A DNA stretch of 64,000 nucleotides from Bryobacterales bacterium (GTDB lineage Bacteria; Acidobacteriota; Terriglobia; Bryobacterales; Bryobacteraceae). This document shows positions 9,068 through 21,807 of the stretch, one piece after another. The notes below the pieces were generated by a model. That model was not told the origin of the DNA. It worked only from the letters and a program-made list of their open reading frames with translations, and did not search any database. The stretch spans positions 81,973 through 145,972 of the forward strand of contig JADKID010000020.1 in assembly GCA_016721425.1 (NCBI GenBank), given 5' to 3'. Made by a program: the position numbers and the translations under genes. Position 1 is the first letter of the stretch. Every line of letters begins with the position of its first letter.

Positions 9068-9541
9068 GTGTCAACCAAACGTCCCATCCCCCGCGAGCCA
9101 CCCGCAGACGGGCCGGAAGGCACCGTCTGGTACGGCGGCCCTGTGGATCAATGGAAGGTGACACTCCGCGTCTTCGGGGACGATCTCGATCCCGATCACA
9201 TCTCCACCCTGCTGGGCTGCCAGCCCTCGTCCGCGAGGAAAAAGGGCGACCCGTATCCTAGGACCGGCCGGTGGCTGCTCTCGATCGATTCCAAGGACTG
9301 CGGCGAGAACGCCGATGTGGAAGACGGCATCAAAATGTTACTGGAGCGCCTGCCTCCCAACGGAAGCACTTGGAGTTCGCTGACCTCCCAGTACCGCGTA
9401 GACGTCTCCTGCGGCCTGTTCCTGGCTTCGTCCAATCGTGGCTTCGGGCTCTCCTCTGAGCTGTCCGGATTGCTCTCTGAGCGCAACCTCGATGTCGGCT
9501 TTGACCTCTACGCCACCAGCGCCACTCAGCCACCATACTGA
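9068..9541 (+). CDS. DUF4279 domain protein
   Basis: Cytoplasmic protein of 157 residues starting at GTG 9068. Typical DUF4279 features are WKVTLRVFGDDLDPDHISTL, LGCQPSSARKKGD, GRWLLSIDSKD, and the C-terminal VDVSCGLFLASSNRGFGLS with SELSGLLSERNLDVGFDLYA. No biochemical function is established for the family. It is the third immunity-like gene in a 1.5-kb cluster. The frame is intact. Confidence 0.75.
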   Translation: MSTKRPIPREPPADGPEGTVWYGGPVDQWKVTLRVFGDDLDPDHISTLLGCQPSSARKKGDPYPRTGRWLLSIDSKDCGENADVEDGIKMLLERLPPNGSTWSSLTSQYRVDVSCGLFLASSNRGFGLSSELSGLLSERNLDVGFDLYATSATQPPY

Positions 9542-9589
9542 ACCCTTCCCGCCGCGCCGCAATTGCCGTACAATCAGTCTGTACTTCCC

Positions 9590-11297
9590 ATGAAACTCCA
9601 CTACTGTTTCCTGATGATTGCCATTCCGCTGGCTTCCTTCGGGCAGCCCGCGCCGCAGCAGGAGGTCAAGAAGGGCGCCATCGAGGGCGTGGTCCTCGTC
9701 GAAACAACCAGGGAGCCGGTGCGCCGCGTGCAAGTCATGGCCTACCCCCGGCGGACCAGCGCCGGGCCCGGCGCGACAATGGGCCAGCCCCAGTCCTTCA
9801 CCGCCACCACCGATGCCGAGGGCAAGTTCACCATCGCTGATCTGGAGCCCGGCGACTACTTCCTGAACATCCAGAAACAGGGGTTCTCCATCGCCCGCAG
9901 AAGCACCTTCGCCTCCTCCATGCAGATCAAGGTCGGCCAGGGAGAAACCGTGAAGGGCCTGCGCTATGCACTGCTACCGCAGGCGGTGATCGCCGGCAAG
10001 GTTCTCGACGACGAGGGCGAGCCTGCAGGGCGCCCAGGTCCAGGCCCTGGCACAGCAGAATATGCGCGGCCGGAAGAGCTGGCTGCCCTCCGCTCAAGGC
10101 GTCCAGACCAACGATCGGGGCGAGTTCAGGCTGGCCAACCTCGTGCCAGGTAAAGTAATCCTCCAGGTCACCGCTGGCTACCAATCGATGATGGCGCAGG
10201 AGCAGGCGCGCTCCGGGCAGCCCGCGATGGGCTATGCCGATACCTTCTACCCCGGCGTCACCGAACCGGCCCGCGCCATGCAGGTGGAACTGACCGCCGG
10301 CGCCGAACTGACGGGCTACGATGTCCAGTTGAAAAAGGTGCCGGTTCACAGGATCCGCGGCAAGGTGCTGGCGGCAGATGGCTCGCCGGCCAAGGAATTC
10401 TACGTCACCCCTCTCGCCACGAGAGGAGCCGGGCGGCGGCATGGGGATGATGGGCCCAGGCCGGGCGAGATCCTTTTCCCGCAAAGAGGACGGAACCTTC
10501 GAGGTGGGCGGTGTGCCGCAAGGCGCCTATATGGCCGTGGTCAACGTCATGAATCGCGCAAACCCCACGGATCGGCAAATCGCCACGGCGCCCGTCGATG
10601 TGAGAGACAGCGATGTGGAGAATCTCACCCTCCAGTTGTCACTGCCAATCACCCTCACGGGCAGCATCGTGCTGGAAGGCACGCTCCCCGCCGGAGAGAA
10701 GATGTCACAGGGCAACGTGAGCATCCAGTTGGCCCCTGCCGACGCCGGAATGTTCATGTTCGGCGCGATGCCGGGCCGCCCCAAAGACGACGGAACCTTT
10801 TCGCTCCAGATTGCCGCGCCCGGCAAATACCGGTTCTACGTCAATGGCGGCATGGGTCAGTCAGCCTACCTGGCCTCGATCCGCGTGGGCGGAGAGGAGT
10901 ACATTGCCAAAGAGATCGACCTGACCGGCGCCGCGCCAGGTCCGGTGAAGATCGTGTACCGCACCGACGGCGGCAAAGTCTCCGGCACAGTCGAGCGAGG
11001 AGAAGACCAGGGCGGCGGCCCCGTCATGGCGGTGGTCCTGCCAAGGACTTCGCACTTCGCACCGGCCCCGCCGGGCCGCCAGATGCCCAGGTCAACCAGA
11101 CCGGCGCCTTCCGAAATGTCGAACCTTCGCCCCGGCGATACGTCGTCCTCGCGCTAGCCTCCGCCGACATTCAACTGCTGGAGGACGAGGAGACCATGAA
11201 GGCACTGGAAAGCAAGTTCCAAGCCGTGAAAGTGACTGCCTCCGGCGCCGCCACCGTGCAACTCAAAGTCCTCTCCGCACCCGCCGAAAAGAAGTAG
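9590..11297 (+). CDS. Secreted carboxypeptidase-regulatory-like protein, frameshifted
   Basis: Large exported protein made of several carboxypeptidase-regulatory-like (transthyretin-type) beta domains; these modules are non-catalytic and typical of Acidobacteria. It starts at ATG 9590 with signal MKLHYCFLMIAIPLASFGQ. Domains are visible as GAIEGVVLVETTREPVRRVQ...GKFTIADLEPGDYFLNI, AGKVLDDEGEPA...GEFRLANLVPGKVIL, and IRGKVLAADGSPAKEF...GTFEVGGVPQGAYMAVV. Reading it needs three frame changes, near 10030, 10435 and 11040, after each of which the protein pattern resumes at once. The C-terminus (ESKFQAVKVTASGAATVQL) closes normally at 11297. Confidence 0.75.
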
Positions 11298-11311
11298 CCC
11301 GCCCCAACCAT

Positions 11312-11354
11312 CGGAGGGCGGACCCCCTGGTCCGCGCGGGGCCCCCTGGCCCCG
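11312..11354. repeat. Double-hairpin REP-like element, copy 3
   Basis: Two hairpins just after the stop at 11297: GCGGACC-CCCT-GGTCCGC and GGGGCC-CCCT-GGCCCC. The A/T pair in the first stem replaces the G/C pair of copies 1 and 2, so pairing is kept despite the base change. Confidence 0.7.
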
Positions 11355-11483
11355 CCCGCCAAACCAGCATCCGGAATCAAAAGGGTTGCCAAAGCCAATA
11401 TCCGTAGCGGAAGCATGGCTGTACAGACACTGACACCAGGATGTTTCTCCGAGACCAGCACCGATGGCGTTACGATAAGGTCG

Positions 11484-12147
11484 TGTCCGCCCCGCAGTTC
11501 CTTCCCTACTACTTGCCGGTCTCCTGCCGAACCCCAATCCCTCGCCGCAGCCCCCGATCGCCGCGACCAGATGCGAACTCAAGGCCGCCCCCGCGAAATA
11601 CGCCGGCCGGTTGGTGATGGTGCGGGCTGAGGCCGTCGCCGGCGATCACGCCGCCGGCCTGGTGGACCCCACCTGCTCCGAGTCGCTTCGCCTCTCCGGT
11701 TCGAGTGACGCCGCGGAGCCGCAAGACCCGGCTCGCTGGCGGGGGCAGTTCGCCTGTTGGAGCGGGTTGGAGCATGAGCGTCTCATGCCGGAATCTCTCC
11801 ACTGGAGCAACCTGCCCGGCCCGCCCATAGAGGTGAAGCCTGAGCCCGGCGATGAGTCGCAGCGCTTCTATGACGCATTGAGCGACCGGCACGAAGCGGA
11901 CAGAAGCTGTGTCCACCGCAAGGTCACAGCCACCATCGTCGGCCGATTCGATCATGAGGCCTGCAAGTTCATTTGGGTCCGAGCCGACCCAACGGCTCAG
12001 CCCAGGATCTTCGGTGCTGGATTCGGCCCCAACCACGCCACGCTCTCACGCCTCAAACCCCAATCGATCAAGGACGTCGCCCTCGGCCCCGAGAACGATT
12101 GCTGGCGCAAGGCGGAGATGAAGCGGAATCCGGCCGGCCCTCGCTGA
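11484..12147 (+). CDS. Orphan secreted protein, 'GHLG' family copy B, frameshifted
   Basis: About 220 residues. A hydrophobic start (VSAPQFLP then LLLAGLLPNP) precedes ATRCELKAAPAKYAGRLVMV, matching the C-x(8-11)-Y/L-x-G/D-R/Q-x-V-x-V motif of the lipoproteins at 3715 and 38825. The C-terminus KVTATIVGRFD plus GFGPNHATLSRL fits their GHLG region. The most credible start is GTG 11484 followed by one base change of frame near 11506; the long open part runs from 11479. Function unknown. Confidence 0.5.
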
Positions 12148-12283
12148 AACCGATCGACGCAAACCGAGCACGCCTAGCGAGGCGCCCGAAGGCCGTTCCC
12201 AGTAAAGCCGGAAAGCCGCACTATCGCGGAGCACTCAACTCAACCATTTGCCGGCGCCGCACCATAAGAGAGAATATGCAGCT

Positions 12284-13048
12284 ATGGTGGTCCTGATCCT
12301 CCTTCTGCTGGCGATGCCGCTCGCTGCCCGGCCCCTCCCCGTCACGCCCATGCAGATGGACCCGGATCAGCTGCTCTTGAGCCTTCGCGAGGGCAAGCCG
12401 GCCATGCCGGATGCCGATTGCACGGCCCTCGGTCTTTGGGAGTGTCGCGCCGATGCTCTTGCACGGGTGAGGGACATCTCCATCCGATGGGTGCAGCTGG
12501 ATGATGACGCCGAGCTCGAAGCCATCCTCACGATGGCCGCCCCGGCGGAGTGGTCCAATGTTACCTACGTCTTCGACAGGCAAGCCGAGTGGAAAATGGC
12601 CGGTTCCTTTCTCTGTCGCGACAACCGGTGCGACCTGAACAATATGGTTAGCGTTCACAATCTGACCGGTGATTCTCCGCCGCTACTCTGCTTGTCCCGC
12701 GACATTGGAGGCAGTGGCTCCGTCACGCTTACCACGGAAGCTTTCCACCTACGGGACGGCCAGTTTTGGCCAGTATTTCAAGTCACCCGATTCGAGCACG
12801 GCCCGTTCGCTACTTCCGCCACCACGAAACAGTACGTGCGCACTTCGTCAAACCGTTTGGTGGTTCACACAATCCGCGAGCGGCCGCCGGGAGCCTCCCC
12901 GCAGAACCTCTGTGAGGTCTGGCAATGGGTTCCGGCAAAACAGTCCTTCGCTCAAGTTCCGCAAGACCGCTCGCGATACTGCAATCCAAAAACTGCCACG
13001 CCCTATGCTGACAAATCGCATTGGACGGACCTGCCCAGTCATCCGTAG
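12284..13048 (+). CDS. Secreted hypothetical protein
   Basis: Exported protein of 254 residues, not recognised. ATG 12284 starts the signal MVVLILLLLAMPLAARP; an ATG at 12275 is out of frame. Several cysteines are present (DADCTALGLWECRAD, FLCRDNRCDLNN, LLCLSRDIG) and may form disulfides in the periplasm. The frame is intact to the TAG at 13046. Confidence 0.6.
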   Translation: MVVLILLLLAMPLAARPLPVTPMQMDPDQLLLSLREGKPAMPDADCTALGLWECRADALARVRDISIRWVQLDDDAELEAILTMAAPAEWSNVTYVFDRQAEWKMAGSFLCRDNRCDLNNMVSVHNLTGDSPPLLCLSRDIGGSGSVTLTTEAFHLRDGQFWPVFQVTRFEHGPFATSATTKQYVRTSSNRLVVHTIRERPPGASPQNLCEVWQWVPAKQSFAQVPQDRSRYCNPKTATPYADKSHWTDLPSHP

Positions 13049-13088
13049 CGCGGGAGTTCGCGTGCCTGCCCCCCCTAGTGACGCCCCT

Positions 13089-13361
13089 CTACTCCGAGGT
13101 CGTCGGATCAATCACCGACCGCACCTGCGAGATTCGGTTCGCCGGAAACCCGCCCTGCTGCGCATGCTGGCGCACGGTGTCTTCATCCGGGGCAATGTAG
13201 ACGCAGTAGATCTTGTCGTCCGTCACGTAGCTCTGAACCCACTGAATCTGTGGACCCAGTTCCCGCAAAACGCTACAAGACTTCTGCGATACCGCCTGCA
13301 GTTGCTCAGGCGACAGACTGCCGGCCCCCGGTATCTCTCTCTCGATGACGAACTTCGGCAT
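13089..13361 (-). CDS. DUF4242 (SCO4226-like) protein
   Basis: Small cytoplasmic protein of 90 residues. MPKFVIEREIPGAG at the start and WVQSYVTDDKIYCVYIAPDE in the middle are diagnostic of DUF4242, whose Streptomyces member SCO4226 is described as a nickel-binding protein. The ATG at 13361 was chosen because it begins the conserved strand. The frame also extends upstream without a plausible N-terminus. Frame intact. Confidence 0.85.
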   Translation of the reverse strand: MPKFVIEREIPGAGSLSPEQLQAVSQKSCSVLRELGPQIQWVQSYVTDDKIYCVYIAPDEDTVRQHAQQGGFPANRISQVRSVIDPTTSE

Positions 13362-13961
13362 AGTGCTGCCTCCCTTTCCAGATTTCGACCGACCGCCGAT
13401 TGTAGCGCACCGCACGAGGCGCGCACCAAACTCCGGCGCCCGGAGAATCGCTGCGGCTGCATCCTCCCCGAAATACAGCGCTACACTATCCACTGGCCTC
13501 GATATGTTCCCAGGTATTTCACGCTTGAGAATCCTCCTCCCCTGCCGGAAATAACGACCGCCTCCATAATATGGGCGGCAAAAGAAGAGAAGGAACAAAC
13601 ACTCGCCCAAATTGAGCGATACGCGCCCACCTGGAAGGCGAGCCCAGCCTACCTCGTGATGAAGCCCGATCACGGCCTCATCGTCTCCCTGCAGCGAATC
13701 GAACACGAAGATCAGCACTTCGTGCTAGTCCTCTCGGTGGAACAGGCCGTCATTGCGCCGGAAGGGTTTGACCCACAAATTCCGATCCGGCTTACCTGCG
13801 TTTGGAACCAGCTCTACATGTCCCTATGCCCTGACGAAATCTGCGCTCCCTATGGCTTCCGTCTCCAGTTCGGCGCGCAAGGCGTGCAACGCATCCGAGA
13901 CGGCCTGAACACAGGCCTCGTCGACTCGGTGAGAATCGACGGAATCCCCCACCCCCAGTTG

Positions 13962-15657
<1,696 letters not shown>

Positions 15658-15704
15658 TGATATTTCCTCTGCAAACCTGTGATCGCGAATTCCCACTCTC
15701 TCCA

Positions 15705-16767
15705 TCACATCCGGCTGAAAAAGGCCGCCAGTTTGGCTACGGCCGGCGTCACGAATTGCGGACGGTCATACATGTCCATGTGCGTCGCCCCTTCAATCAG
15801 GTGGAGTTCTTTCCGGCTCCTTCGCCTTTTTGATCACCTCCTCGCTCCAGAAGAGCGTGTCGGCCTTGAGCCGGCGATCACCAACAGCGGCCGCGGAGAT
15901 CGTATCGATCTGCTCAAACGGAAAGAACGCCATCTGCTGCGGAAGACTCGAAAGACGTACCGGTTCGGCGAGTTCGGATGCTGGGCTCGCGGGGTGCGGT
16001 AGTAGTCGTATCCCTCGCGGTACAGTTGCGGCGTCTTTTCCGTAAAGCCATCTGGGTTGTCCGGCACTACCGGCACCAGCCGCACGGGCTCGCCAACTGA
16101 CTCGCGAGACCGAGCCCCGGCGGCATCCCTCAGCCGCCTCATTCGCTCCTCGTACGAGATCGTGCCCATGCCCTCCCGGCGTGCCTCTCCGAGATTGAAA
16201 GTGCTCACGGCAGCCACCGCTTTTACGCGCATCTCAGTCGCGGCACTGCAAAGCGCATAGCCGCCACCGGCGCAGATGCCAAGCGAGCCGATTCGTCCTG
16301 CATCCACCTGCGGATGCTTCACGAGAAAATCGATGGCGCAACCGATATCGTCCAGTCGGTGCCGGTACCTCCATCAGCCGTGGCTGGCCACCACTCTCGC
16401 CCTGATAGCAGGCGTCGTAGGCCAGCGTTAGGAATCCCTGCTCGGCCAGATGCTGGCATAAAGGCCCGAGGTCTGTTCCTTTACTCCGCCAAAGGGTGCG
16501 TCACCACAACCGTCGCTATTTCCGTTTCGCATCGAAACCGGCTGGTTGAAATAGATTGGCTACGATCGTTGTCCCCATGTTCCTGGCCGGGTAACTGACC
16601 CGTTCGATCGTCAGCCCTTTTCTATTGGGATATCCGATCACGGCGGGCTCCCGGACTGCCGTCGAGGCTGCCGTCGCCGTGGAGGCGCCCACCATCACAC
16701 CCGTGGCAAGCTGGCCGGAGGCTCTGAGAAAACCGCGTCTCGCTTGTTTTGTGAATGGATCAACCAT
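15705..16767 (-). pseudogene. Tat-exported alpha/beta hydrolase (DLH-like), frameshifted
   Basis: Alpha/beta hydrolase with a twin-arginine signal (ARRGFLRASGQLATGVMVG) from ATG 16767. Landmarks across frames are TTIVANLFQPAGFDAKRK, DAGRIGSLGICAGGGYAL (nucleophile elbow with Cys or Ser in G-x-C-x-G), EQIDTISAAAVGDRRL, and the catalytic histidine in EGATHMDMYDRPQFV. The natural stop is the TGA at 15705-15707. Frame changes lie near 16510, 16320, 15960 and 15820. The G-I-C-A-G elbow suggests a dienelactone-hydrolase-like cysteine nucleophile. Substrate unknown. Confidence 0.65.
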
Positions 16768-16788
16768 TTCAGACTCCTTCCATTCGCA

Positions 16789-17863
16789 TCAGTCCAGCTT
16801 CTTCTCCGCCAGAAACTTCGACATCAGGTCCGCCACCTGCTTGTTGTTCAGGTCGGAGAACGGGAAGTGGGTATTGCCGCGGATGCCCACCTCCGGCAGA
16901 TGTACCAGGGTCACGTCGCCTCCATGACGGTTGACCGTATCCCGCCACTTCTTGGCCATCTCCAGCCGCACTCGCCACCCATCCTGGCCCGGATTGTCGC
17001 TGGGCTTCTCCGGTATGAAGTCGCCGTAAAAGACGATGATGGGGAGCTTGGTGAGCTTCAGAAACTCAGCCCGGGGCACGCCGATCGCCGTCAGCGTTCC
17101 ACCCGAGCTGGGCAGAGCCTCTGGAACCTCGCCCTCCGGAAACAGGAATCCGCTGCCCGGCTCATACGTCACGACCGCCCGCACATTGCCCGTCTTGACT
17201 GCCGTCAGCCAGCCCAGTCCGCCACCCTGCGAGTGAGTCCACAAACACCGCCGGCCCGATCCTGTTGAACAGCGCCGCGAAGGCGTCCGAGTTCACCTCG
17301 GGATCGTACGGCCCCACGTTCGGCGTCATCTGCCGGAAGTATTGGTTGAGTGCTTCCGGATCCTTCGAAAACTGTACGCCGGAAAATACTCCGCCAGATC
17401 CCCACCCGAAACGTGCCGAACCACATCTGCTCGTCCGGCGTGGCGTTGATCGTCGCCGAAACCGTGCTGCGGCCAGCATCCCCTCGTCGCGGCTGATCGA
17501 TCAGATACACCGGGAATCGGCGCCGCAGGAAAATCGTTTGGAAGCCCTCCCGCCCGTCCGGAGTCGTCTCCCACGTCTTCGTGAACTGCCCGGTGCCATG
17601 CAGGAACACGAGCGGCAGTTTCCGCCGGTTCACTGGAATCTGGTAGAAGACGTAGGCGTGGTCTCCGTGCAGCGTCTGGCCATCCGGCGTCGGCTTCTTG
17701 TGATCAAAGGTCCGGGATTCGTGGCGATCTTCCCGCCAACCGCGAAGCTGCCTTGCTCCTCGATCATCAACGGTTCCGGCTTGCCCTTCACTGCCTGTTG
17801 CGCACTGGCGCCTAGCAAAAGCACGGCTGCGGACAGCCATAGCGCGATGAATGGACGTCTCAT
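16789..17863 (-). pseudogene. Secreted alpha/beta hydrolase, frameshifted
   Basis: Secreted esterase-like alpha/beta hydrolase. ATG 17863 begins signal MRRPFIALWLSAAVLLLGAS. Landmarks are PLVFLHGTGQFTKTWETT (oxyanion loop), RRFPVYLIDQPRRGDAGR, NVGPYDPEVNSDAFAALF, and the late IIVFYGDFIPEKPSDNPG with HFPFSDLNNKQVADLM near the end. At least three frame changes are needed (near 17700, 17400 and 17230); the last lies in the G-H-S-x-G region, so the nucleophile itself is hard to read (HSQGG is visible in one frame). Adjacent to another hydrolase gene on the same strand. Confidence 0.65.
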
Positions 17864-17889
17864 GTCCTCTCCTGCCTTCGTTTTTCGCA

Positions 17890-18716
17890 TCATTTCTGCC
17901 CGAACACTTCCTTGGCGACGCCGATCGCCGTTACCGCGCTCGGCCACCCGGCGTAGAACGCCAAATGCGTGATGGTCTCGATCAACTCTTCTTGCGTCAC
18001 GCCGTTCTGGCGCGCGATACGAAGGTGCGAACGAAGCTGCTCCGGCCGGTTCAACGCAATCAGCGCTGCCACTGTCGCCAGGCTGCGGTCCCGCTTCGAT
18101 AGTTCCGGCCTCTCCCAAACATCGCCGTACAGCACGTCGTCCGTGATCTGCGCCAGCTTGGGCGCAAAGTCACCAATCGCGCCCTGCGACGGCCTCGGCC
18201 GCGCCGCGGCGCCTGCACTCGCCGCCTGACCGCGCAAAGGCGCGCTGTACTCCGCCGCGCTCACCTGCTCCATCCAACCAACCGTTTTGCCGTCCAGTTG
18301 CTCGGTAATCGCGATGTGCGTCATCGAGCTGTTCGGTCCGGCGCCGTGCCAGTGCTTCTGACCGGGCCGGATCCACACCCGTCTCCCTGCCGGATCTCAT
18401 CCACCGGATCACCCCAACGCTGCACCCGGCCCGTGCCCGCTGTCACAATCAGCAACGTCTGCCCCAATGGATGTGTGTGCTACGCCGTCCGCGCGCCGGG
18501 CGAAAACAGAACGCGCACCCAAAACACGCGCCGGCGCGCTCCCCGGAACGGAGAATCCACCCGCGCTGTCCCCGTGAAGTGGTCGGCCGGCGCCGCTTGC
18601 GGAGCTTGCGCCCCGCCCCGCGTGATCCCGATCATTGCCTGTTCCCTCGCCGTCTGGCTCCGGACCTCTGCCGCGAACACGCAGGACGCAATCGCAACTA
18701 CCGCGGACACTCTCAT
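17890..18716 (-). pseudogene. Cupin plus carboxymuconolactone decarboxylase fusion, disrupted
   Basis: Secreted two-domain protein: signal MRVSAVVAIASCVFA, a cupin barrel (SPFRGARRRVFWVRVLFSPG, HTHPLGQTLLIVTAG, WIRPGQKHWHGAGP with metal-binding His residues), then a carboxymuconolactone decarboxylase/AhpD-like helical domain (DFAPKLAQITDDVLYGDVW, AALIALNRPEQLRSHL, ETITHLAFYAGWPSAVTA). The combination is common in the cupin/CMD family. An in-frame TAG at 18480-18482 sits where Trp is usual before HTHPLG (consistent with TGG to TAG), and one frame change follows near 18380. The CMD domain lacks a CxxC pair. Confidence 0.65.
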
Positions 18717-18755
18717 AGTGTTTCCCTCGCTCATAGCGCAGATCCACGACGGTCC

Positions 18756-20069
18756 CTATTGACCCACCTGAACCACGATCAGTTTCTTCTGATCGCGAAT
18801 CAGTGGTTTGCCGTTCGATAACGCCAGGGGCGCCCAGTTCTGCCCGGACTCCATCAGCCCGGCGCCGGCCAGCGCCTCAAACCCAGCCGGATCAGGCTCA
18901 GTCACATACAGCTTCTTCGCGCCGTCGGTGGCGATCAGCAGACCATCCACCAGGATCGCGCCGCCCTCACAAACGCCGGCTCCTGTCCCGTCTTCCACTT
19001 CACCTCGCCGCTCATGCTCATACTCACCAGACCATCCGCCGCTCGTTGGTCGTGAACTGCGCATAGAAATGGTTCTTTGTGCAAAATCGGCGGCTGCATG
19101 TGGGACCCGAAGTCCCGGTTCTTGAACAACTCGTTCCTCCGAACGTCCCGTCTTCCTTCTTCACGATCTGAATCATCGCCGACCCCGCATTGTAGCCGCC
19201 CGCCAGCAGCAGCTTGCCTTCCCCGGCATCCACGGCCTGAGCCACCGGGATCATGCACTGCCATCCGGTGTAGGTCCACAGGATCTTCCCGGTCAAGGGG
19301 TCGATGCCGTTGACGCTGCCACCCTTGGCGCTGCGCCCAAAACCCTGGGGCCGGTGATCATCACGAGCTGATCTCCAGACGGGGCCTTGATCACGGAAGG
19401 TGTATCGTATCCGGCGCCGCCCGCCAGCGGTTCCGATTTCCATTTCAAATCGCCAGTCGCTTTGTCGCTACGCCACCACGCCCGCCCCGGCGCCTGCGAC
19501 GCCACGATGAGCAGATCGCGGTAGATCAGCGGGTTCTGACGCAATCCCCAGATCAGAAACTGCCCGCCTTCAGGCGCTGGTGCAAATGGCCCGGCTGGAA
19601 CTGCCCCGCCGCCGCCGAATTCCGTCCAGATGTTCTTATGCCACCGGCTTCTGCGTCGTCGTGTTGATGCAGTACAATCCCGCGCAGGCCGGCCGTATAA
19701 ACGAGATTGCCCTCCACCGTCGGCGTGGTTCGGGATCAGGAAACTCAACCCGGCCCGGAGCGGCATAAGCAAGGTCCAGAGCTCCTTGCCGTTGGCGAAG
19801 TCGTAGACCCGCAACGTGTCGCCGACCTTATCGTCGCGATCCAGCAGATAGACCTTCCCCGCGCTGACCGCCGCGCCCCCGTAGCCGATGCCGAGAGGCG
19901 CCGTCCACAGCACCTTAGGGCCACCCTCCGGCCACGTTCGCAGAATGCCCTTGTCTGCGGATGTACTGTTCCGGCTCGGCCCGTAAAACTGCGGCCAGTC
20001 CGCCCCAAACGCGCCGGTCACCATCAGCGGCGCGAAGATCATCGTCACGAGTCTCGTTCTGGTCTTCAT
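18756..20069 (-). pseudogene. PQQ-type beta-propeller protein 1, frameshifted
   Basis: Exported eight-blade-type propeller protein of the PQQ-binding-like repeat (BamB-like) family. ATG 20069 gives signal MKTRTRLVTMIFAPLMVTGA followed by WPQFYGPSRNSTSADKGILR, the usual start of this group. Blades are visible as KVLWTAPLGIGYGGAAVSAG, KVYLLDRDDKV, DPLTGKILWTYTGWQCMI and DGAKKLYVTEPDPAGFEAL. It is read across at least four frame changes between 18950 and 19750 and ends at 18756. Likely periplasmic. Members bind quinone cofactors or act as scaffolds; neither is shown here. Confidence 0.7.
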
Positions 20070-20088
20070 CGACTTTCTGCCTCTCTTG

Positions 20089-21504
20089 CTACTTGCCGGT
20101 CTCATTCTGCTTCGCCGCGATCGCGTACAACTGGCTTCGCGTCATCACATACAACACGCCGTTCGCTGGCACCGGTGTGCCGTAAACCGGAGTCCGCCAT
20201 ATCCATCAGCACGGGCTTGTTCATCTCCGCGGTCGCCTGAAAAACCGCCAGATCCCCGTCCGCATCGCCCAGGTAGACCTTGCCGTCCGCCAGTAGCGGA
20301 GAGCCCCACACCGGAGACTTCAGATCGAAACTCCAATGCGGCTTGCCCGTCTTCACGTCCACGCAGTGCAAATGCCGTCAAAATCCGAGAGGAAAGCCAA
20401 CCCGCCGCCCACTGCCGCCGTCGAGATGGAGCGGTTGATCTTCTCGTACTGCCACACTCTTCCAGCCTCAGTAATATCGCCCCGTTTCCCCGGATCAATA
20501 CTGAACGCCGCGCCGCGTCCGCTGCCGCTGTCGGGATCCTGCCCTGCGCTCATCAGCACCCTGCCCTCCAGGAACACAGGGGTGGCGATCCCGTAGTTGC
20601 GCGCCTCAGGAAGCAATCTTCACTGGGTTCAGGTCCGAACTTCCACAACCGCCCCCCGTCCGGGCGTGGAATCCATACAGCCATCCGTCTCCCCCACAAA
20701 GAACACCTGTTGCACTCCATCCACACCATACCAGGCCGGAGAGGACCCTGCCCCTGAACGATGCCCTCACCCGGAGAGTTGTCCTGCCACACGACCTTCC
20801 CGGTGTCTTTGTGGACGGCAAGAAAACTCAGCGCCTTCGGAGCGAGGCAGGCCCTCATCACTCCGGCCGTTCCGAGGTCCCCACAAACACCAGATCCTCC
20901 CCAGATCGGCGGCGAGGCATTGGCCATGTTGCGCGGGTGAACGCCCAGCTCTTTGATCATGTCGAGCTTCCAGATGATGTCAGCATCACGGGTCCCCGGT
21001 CTACCTCATCCTGGAACGGCCCGTCATCCTTCCGTCAGAACCCCCTCATGTCCGGGCAAACCAGCTCCCCACGGTTACTCACGTAGTACAACCGCTTCCC
21101 CTCACCGCCGGAGAAGAGCAAACGCCCTGCTGCGAAAGTCGTTCACCGGCCCCGACGCCAGCTTGTCCGTAACCGCCTGCCACAGGAACTGCCCGTCGGA
21201 CTCACGAAAGCACATCAACACACCCCGGTCACCCTGGATCGCCGCATTCCTCAGATTCCCATTGTTCGTGCCGAGAAAGATCTTCCCCACCCACCACCAC
21301 CGGGTTTCCATAAGACGTCGTGCCGATCCGGCGCTTTCCACTTGATGTTGCTGCCGCTCTTACATCCCAGGACCCGGGCAGGTTCTTCATGCCCGAGGCC
21401 GTGTTGCGCTGCGCCGTGCCGCCCCATCGGCCGGTCCTGAGACGGCAGCGGACGGCAAGCCACCGGAGCGAGCACGACGACGGCGGCGCCAATTGGACCT
21501 TCAT
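20089..21504 (-). pseudogene. PQQ-type beta-propeller protein 2, frameshifted
   Basis: Second propeller protein of the same family directly upstream of the first (20 bp apart). It starts near ATG 21504 and ends with VLYVMTRSQLYAIAAKQNETGK at the TAG at 20089. Blades include KIFLGTNNGNLRNAAIQGD, FLAVHKDTGKVVWQDNSPGE, RVLMSAGQDPDSGSGRG and CVDVKTGKPHWSFDLKSPVW. At least five frame changes are needed. The pair probably arose by tandem duplication and would have been co-transcribed. Confidence 0.65.
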
Positions 21505-21807
21505 GCATCAGCTCGTTTTAATCTCAACATTCGCACCGCATCTAGTCCGAAGCCTCACACCCGCCCGCAATCGCGCGCCCTGAAGGCCCAAAAACCACTC
21601 GCTTCAAGCGCCCATCCCTCGTCACTCCTGCCCTTGCCGAACCCGTCCTGATAGCCCGGATTCGCACAACTCTTAGTCTCCGTATCCAGATTAGGACCGC
21701 CCGTCCTCCACCCGGTAGCCTGAACCTGCCGAGTTTTAGCCTATTCCTGTCGAGGGCTAGCGAAAATGCTCGCCCGGATGTACTCTGGGTGCAAAGGAGC
21801 CACCCTG
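21505..21807. other. Divergent intergenic region
   Basis: Space between the start of the minus-strand propeller gene and the AraC-type regulator. It must hold both promoters, but no clear -35/-10 pair or repeat stands out. The only firm signal is AAAGGAG at about 21793-21799, the ribosome site of the regulator. Confidence 0.4.

Noticed and set aside
18480..18482. In-frame TAG in the cupin/CMD gene, with similar TAGs near 46043 and 46541, as possible stop recoding
   Set aside because: They replace different residues (Trp, Glu, Arg) in genes that are also frameshifted. Random damage is simpler than amber recoding.
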